10,305 nucleotides of DNA, from NCBI GenBank assembly GCA_002314945.1, contig DCHV01000057.1, positions 1,369 to 11,673 on the forward strand, written 5' to 3'. The DNA is from Prevotellaceae bacterium UBA1743 (GTDB lineage: Bacteria > Bacteroidota > Bacteroidia > Bacteroidales > Bacteroidaceae). The notes beneath the pieces are model-generated. The model had not been told where the DNA came from and made no database searches. It saw only the letters and a program-made list of their open reading frames with translations. This document shows, in pieces, positions 7,013-10,305 of the stretch (positions within the stretch are counted from its first letter, which is position 1; every line of letters begins with the position of its first letter). A program made the translations under genes and the position numbers.

Positions 7013-8380
7013 TCATACAGACTCTAATTCTGGGAGAATCACAGCCTCGCCTTGTGGCTTATTGCCGAGGAACATACAATAATAGACAGGGAGATAGGTT
7101 ACTCCTTTTTTCTTGAATATTTTCCGCTCATTGGAAAAGACTATTGCGTGATCAATACCGTATTCAGGTGTTTCAAGGAACTTTGTGAGAGCACTATGCT
7201 CAGTATAGTCCTTTCCTGACTTAATTTCTATGGGAAGCACTGTCAGATGATCATAATCATCCACAAGAAAGTCCACCTCACCCTTTTTCTTGTTGTCGTA
7301 ATAATGGAGTTTGAAACCGTGTGCTGCAAGTTCCTGAGCAACGACCGACTCGTACACCGTACCAAGGTTGATACTCTTGATGTCTTGCAATACAGCATTC
7401 ACATTCAAATCATAAAGAAGGTTCGTCAGCAGGCCCACATCATTGAGATACAACTTCACCAATCTTTTTTGTTCCGATTCTGCAAGAGGGAAACGAGGAT
7501 TACTGACGGCAGACACTTCCAGAGCAACACCCGAATTAGTCAGATATTCAAACTCGTCCGCATAATCGGAAAAAGTTTTTCCTTTCTTACCCTCGATACT
7601 CATATATACGATACGCTTCTTCTTGTTTTCCAAATTGCTGGGTATGAGGTCGTATATTTTGCGAATCTTTAGTTTATGATCCTCATCATATTGCGAAGCG
7701 TCAATGCGATAGAGATTGTGTATGTCTCTATGTGTCTGCCTGACACGAACCATATTTCTGTCAGCCAGATAATTATTTATTGCTTCTGGTAATCCTCCTA
7801 CAAGCAGGTAGTATTGGAAACGCTTCAGCAGAATAGTATGCGTACTCTCATCCAATGCCTTCCCGTGAAGAAAACATTCTCGTATGTTGTCTATCCATTC
7901 CTTGCCTACACCTGTGGCCCAAAGAAATTCCTCAAAGTCGAGAGGATACATTTGCTCTATCGTCACACTTCCAAGCGGCACAGAAGGCGTTTCTGATAAG
8001 GCAACACCTAATTGAGAACCACTTGCGATAAACCGACAACGTGATTCCTGATTGAGAAATTTCAACATTGTCATCAAGTGAGGATAACTTTGTATCTCAT
8101 CCAGAAAGACCAACGTATCTGTCTTATCACCTAAAGGAGCGGAATAATAATTACTCAACCGCATGTAGAGGTCGTTTGTTGTATGAACATCGGCAAATAC
8201 CTTTTCACCTTCTATATCCTCCTTGAGATTGATTTCTATGAAATGTGGAAATAGTTTACTACCAACATATCGGATAAGATAAGACTTACCGATCTGCCGT
8301 GCACCATTTACAAGAAGAATCTTATTGGGTTCTTCTACGAGGAAGTTTGTCAGGAATGAAGTGAATTTGCGTTCAAGCAT
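7013..8380 (-). CDS. AAA ATPase with DUF4143-type C-terminal domain
   Basis: A 455-residue protein starting MLERKFTSFLTNF. Walker A is GARQIGKS (26-33), Walker B is LVFLDE (90-95), and a sensor-like FIASGSQ follows; this is the AAA_14 ATPase type. The C-terminal half is DUF4143-like, ending in a PD-(D/E)xK-style core: GEVDFLV with Glu368 and Asp370, then PIEIKSGK with Glu385 and Lys387, all intact. The family is widespread in Bacteroidetes and archaea but its cellular role is not settled; nucleic-acid-linked functions are guessed from the nuclease-like fold. The start at 8380 was chosen because a -7 box (8405-8412) lies just upstream. The longer GTG start at 8449 would put that box inside the gene and falls in a repeat. 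The gene follows a second ATPase of the same broad type and is more AT-rich than the enzyme genes. Confidence 0.88.
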   Translation of the reverse strand: MLERKFTSFLTNFLVEEPNKILLVNGARQIGKSYLIRYVGSKLFPHFIEINLKEDIEGEKVFADVHTTNDLYMRLSNYYSAPLGDKTDTLVFLDEIQSYPHLMTMLKFLNQESRCRFIASGSQLGVALSETPSVPLGSVTIEQMYPLDFEEFLWATGVGKEWIDNIRECFLHGKALDESTHTILLKRFQYYLLVGGLPEAINNYLADRNMVRVRQTHRDIHNLYRIDASQYDEDHKLKIRKIYDLIPSNLENKKKRIVYMSIEGKKGKTFSDYADEFEYLTNSGVALEVSAVSNPRFPLAESEQKRLVKLYLNDVGLLTNLLYDLNVNAVLQDIKSINLGTVYESVVAQELAAHGFKLHYYDNKKKGEVDFLVDDYDHLTVLPIEIKSGKDYTEHSALTKFLETPEYGIDHAIVFSNERKIFKKKGVTYLPVYYCMFLGNKPQGEAVILPELESV

Positions 8381-8404
8381 ATCAATATCATTAGAAAATC
8401 GCGA

Positions 8405-8436
8405 CAAAATTACGTCATTTTCCTCATATAGACAAG
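8405..8436 (-). promoter_or_regulatory. Bacteroidetes-type promoter for the downstream ATPase gene
   Basis: On the minus strand, TAATTTTG (8412-8405) matches the -7 consensus. CTTG (8436-8433) stands 20 bases upstream as the -33 element. The predicted start near 8398 leaves a leader of about 18 bases before the ATG at 8380. The 33-base repeat array begins 9 bases further upstream, so it occupies the usual position of regulator sites. Confidence 0.6.
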
Positions 8437-8444
8437 AGGGAAAA

Positions 8445-8543
8445 TCCACTTATTCCATATTTTTATAGATATTTTTATCCACTTATTCCGTTTTTTTACG
8501 GATAAAATCGTCCACTTATTCCGTTTTTTCTATATCAATCAAC
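8445..8543. repeat. Three-copy tandem repeat with exact 33-base period
   Basis: TCCACTTATTCC occurs at 8445-8456, 8478-8489 and 8511-8522, exactly 33 bases apart each time. Copies 2 and 3 agree over 19 bases (TCCACTTATTCCGTTTTTT). Copies 1 and 2 agree at about 24 of 33 positions, counted by hand; the third copy loses similarity after base 19 (8529). The linkers are T-rich on the plus strand. Copy 2 contains a short hairpin, CCGT-TTTTTT-ACGG (8488-8501), extended by TTAT/ATAA with one bulge. The third copy overlaps the last codons and stop of the upstream ATPase gene. The core was not seen elsewhere in the window. Confidence 0.8.
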
Positions 8544-9808
8544 CATTTCCAACATGGAATTACCTCAATTATTCCATATTCATCCTCGATAATTTTTTCT
8601 TCATCGTATGTGATTATATATCTTCGCTTACATGATAAGGCCTTGGGTAACTTCTGCAATGCTTCCACCTCTCGTCTCTCAGTCGTATCAACAGCCTCAA
8701 TAGAATATGAAACCTGTATAGCAAGTTCGTCTTCTGGTACGTAGAAATCGACCTCTACATTCTGATTGTAGAAGAATACGCGTTCATTGTCCTTGTCATT
8801 TCCATATTTGCGGAAAAGAGAAAGAGCGACAATATTTTCCAGTAAAGTCGTTGTCGGTTCTACCAAGAGAAGATTTAACAAGCCGTTGTCTATGAAATAA
8901 TACTTACTATTTGTCTCGCGTTCTGCAAAGGCTGCACTGACATTATGCAATCTAAGCATAAGCCATGCATCTTCACAATATTCGATATAACTGCTTGCTG
9001 TAGGTATGCTAATCTTTCCACCAACACTTGAAAGGATTTTTGCGACTCTGGAGTAGGACAATGGTTGTTTCACGCTTTCTGCAATCTTCTTGATCATCAA
9101 ACGCAAAAGGTTGGAATTGCCTATCTTGTTTCTTGTGCAAATATCACCCAGATATATTTTCTGATACACAGAACTCAAGTAATTTCTCTTTACCGGAAGA
9201 TGTACACTTTCTGGTAGCCCACCCCAATTCATATATTCCGCATATTCGCGGAGGAACAGAGATTTACCTGTAGTACTCATCAACGTCTCCTCATCGTATG
9301 GAATATCTCGTGAGCGTAGGAACTCTTTGAAACTGAAAGGAAACACCTCTATTGGGATATAACGTCCACCAAGTGTAGTCATTATCTCCTTGGAGAGCAT
9401 CTTGGCATTCGACCCAGTAATCCAAACTGTTTTTTTACTGTCAGCCATACGACGTGCAAACTTCTCCCATCCATCAATATTATGAAGCTCGTCAAGGAAC
9501 AACATTGGATTATCTTTGCCAGTCATTTCTATGTGACATTCCAGTATGGCATTAAAATCTTCATACGTGAAACCGACCAAACGCTCATCCTCAAAACTCA
9601 GATATAGCATTTCGTCCCAATCATGTCCTTCACTCAACAATTGCTGCATCTTTTCGTATAGAACGAAAGACTTACCCGCCCTGCGTACGCCAACGAAAAC
9701 ATAACAGTTAAAACCATCCACAACAAGATTCCTGTGAACAATCTTGTAGCTTTCTATCTCTCGACGATTGTCGAGAAGAATTTGCTTGAGTAGGGTTTTA
9801 TTTACCAT
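8516..9808 (-). CDS. AAA ATPase, AAA_14 with DUF4143-like C-terminal domain
   Basis: A 430-residue protein. Walker A is GVRRAGKS (40-47), Walker B is MLFLDELHN (102-110), and VWITGSNAKMLSKEI (128-142) is the sensor segment typical of this family. A middle GGRYIPIEVFPFSFKEFL stretch and a winged-helix-like region (about 245-290) follow, as in other family members. The C-terminal nuclease-like domain keeps VEVDFYV (Glu352, Asp354), but the position of the ExK motif reads LAIQVSYS, so Gln and Ser replace the usual Glu and Lys. The protein ends VIPCWKWLIDIEKTE, close to the usual WKWL end. It is therefore probably an active ATPase with a non-catalytic nuclease fold. It has its own -7 box, sits upstream of the second ATPase on the same strand with a gap of 135 bases, and is divergent from the secreted-protein gene at 9965. 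Cellular role unknown. Confidence 0.88.
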   Translation of the reverse strand: MVNKTLLKQILLDNRREIESYKIVHRNLVVDGFNCYVFVGVRRAGKSFVLYEKMQQLLSEGHDWDEMLYLSFEDERLVGFTYEDFNAILECHIEMTGKDNPMLFLDELHNIDGWEKFARRMADSKKTVWITGSNAKMLSKEIMTTLGGRYIPIEVFPFSFKEFLRSRDIPYDEETLMSTTGKSLFLREYAEYMNWGGLPESVHLPVKRNYLSSVYQKIYLGDICTRNKIGNSNLLRLMIKKIAESVKQPLSYSRVAKILSSVGGKISIPTASSYIEYCEDAWLMLRLHNVSAAFAERETNSKYYFIDNGLLNLLLVEPTTTLLENIVALSLFRKYGNDKDNERVFFYNQNVEVDFYVPEDELAIQVSYSIEAVDTTERREVEALQKLPKALSCKRRYIITYDEEKIIEDEYGIIEVIPCWKWLIDIEKTE

Positions 9809-9839
9809 AAATATTAAAATGCCATTTTATATTTCTCTG

Positions 9840-9847
9840 CAAAAGTA
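9840..9847 (-). promoter_or_regulatory. -7 promoter box for the upstream ATPase gene
   Basis: TACTTTTG (minus strand, 9847-9840) fits TAnnTTTG and lies about 32 bases before the ATG at 9808. The -33 region is AT-rich without a TTG at the right distance, so the promoter is only half supported. Confidence 0.4.
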
Positions 9848-9910
9848 TAAAATATTATTTTAATAAATGGATTTTTTGGCACTTTTCACTGCTTTTTTCA
9901 TTGTTATTAG

Positions 9911-9918
9911 TACCTTTG
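9911..9918 (+). promoter_or_regulatory. -7 promoter box for the secreted-protein gene at 9965
   Basis: TACCTTTG fits TAnnTTTG and would give a leader of about 40 bases. A TTTTC stretch at 9883-9887 is the only -33 candidate, at a slightly long distance of 23 bases. Confidence 0.4.
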
Positions 9919-9964
9919 TCTTGTTATAGTGATAAATTCAACACCTTTATTTGAAACATAACGT

Positions 9965-10305
9965 ATGAAAAAAGTATTTGCGACATTGTTCATGTCTTTG
10001 CTTTCAGTGTCTGCCTTTTCGGTGGAGAACGTTCGATTGGAGGTAGGAAATCGAGGCCTGAGTACCCTCATCCTGAATGAAATACAGGAAGACCGGAATC
10101 TGATAGACAAGGATCAGGTACTGGGAGAGTATCAGATGAAATATGAATATCGGGGAGAGAGTGTCTCTGCCACCAATGTGAATAGTGAAGGCAGTCTCTC
10201 CAATGAAAAGACAATACAATGGGCACAGGATGATCCGCTCTCTGTCAGCGAGACATTCGAGGCTGACGGCAGTGGCCTCGAATGGACCATCACGGTCAGC
10301 AACAA
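9965..10305 (+). CDS. Secreted protein of unknown function, N-terminal part only
   Basis: An open frame of 113 codons starts at ATG 9965 and runs off the window. The first 19 residues (MKKVFATLFMSLLSVSAFS) form a clear signal peptide with a probable cut after AFS. The visible mature part, VENVRLEVGNRGLSTLIL and onward, alternates hydrophobic and polar residues and is rich in Glu, Ser and Asn, as in a beta-sandwich; a segment near the edge reads GLEWTITVSN. This would suit the N-terminal sandwich domain of a large glycan-degrading enzyme, but no catalytic region is visible and no family can be named. It is divergent from the ATPase gene and, given the window, may open another glycan-utilisation operon (inference). 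Confidence 0.75.
   Translation, partial: MKKVFATLFMSLLSVSAFSVENVRLEVGNRGLSTLILNEIQEDRNLIDKDQVLGEYQMKYEYRGESVSATNVNSEGSLSNEKTIQWAQDDPLSVSETFEADGSGLEWTITVSN

Noticed and set aside
8445..8543. 33-base-period repeat as a small CRISPR array
   Set aside because: The shared core is only 12-19 bases, the linkers are T-rich and partly similar to each other, and no cas gene is present.
8569..8580. A further TTATTCCATATT similar to the first repeat copy
   Set aside because: It is 53 bases from the third core, out of the 33-base phase, lacks the TCCAC half and lies inside coding sequence; probably chance in AT-rich DNA.
7013..9808. ATPase pair as a toxin-antitoxin or restriction-modification system
   Set aside because: No methyltransferase, specificity subunit or small antitoxin-like gene is present in or between the two genes.

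Overview
The window looks like a chromosomal segment of a gut-type member of the Bacteroidales (Bacteroides/Prevotella group). Three things suggest this. Promoter elements of the Bacteroidetes type (TAnnTTTG, in several cases with a TTG or TTTG about 20-22 bases upstream) precede five of the genes. Clear Shine-Dalgarno sequences are absent. The gene content is secreted glycan-degrading enzymes packed into short operons.

Layout: Positions 1-3082 (+) hold the 3' part of a glycoside hydrolase family 2 (GH2) gene, followed after 4 bases by a secreted right-handed beta-helix (pectate-lyase-like) protein. Positions 3093-6700 (-) hold an alpha-L-fucosidase (GH29) whose stop overlaps the start of an iron-dependent alcohol dehydrogenase (ATGA), then a hairpin, then a 10-helix EamA/DMT transporter with its own promoter. 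The two blocks meet tail to tail with a 10-base gap. Positions 6701-7012 are non-coding, with a promoter for the fucosidase, three TCGGCAA copies about 54 bases apart and a hairpin. Positions 7013-9808 (-) hold two consecutive AAA ATPases of the AAA_14/DUF4143 type, visibly more AT-rich than the flanks, separated by a three-copy 33-base-period repeat. From 9965 (+) a new secreted protein begins and runs off the window.

Functional reading: the flanks look like parts of polysaccharide utilisation loci. The secreted fucosidase would release L-fucose. The coupled dehydrogenase could reduce the lactaldehyde made during fucose catabolism, and the transporter could move a metabolite; both of these roles are inference. 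The ATPase pair resembles an accessory insertion with no evident metabolic link to its neighbours.

The least explained structure is the 33-base repeat array just upstream of the promoter of the second ATPase gene; it may be an operator array or a decaying tandem duplication. No RNA gene, CRISPR array, insertion sequence or tRNA was recognised.
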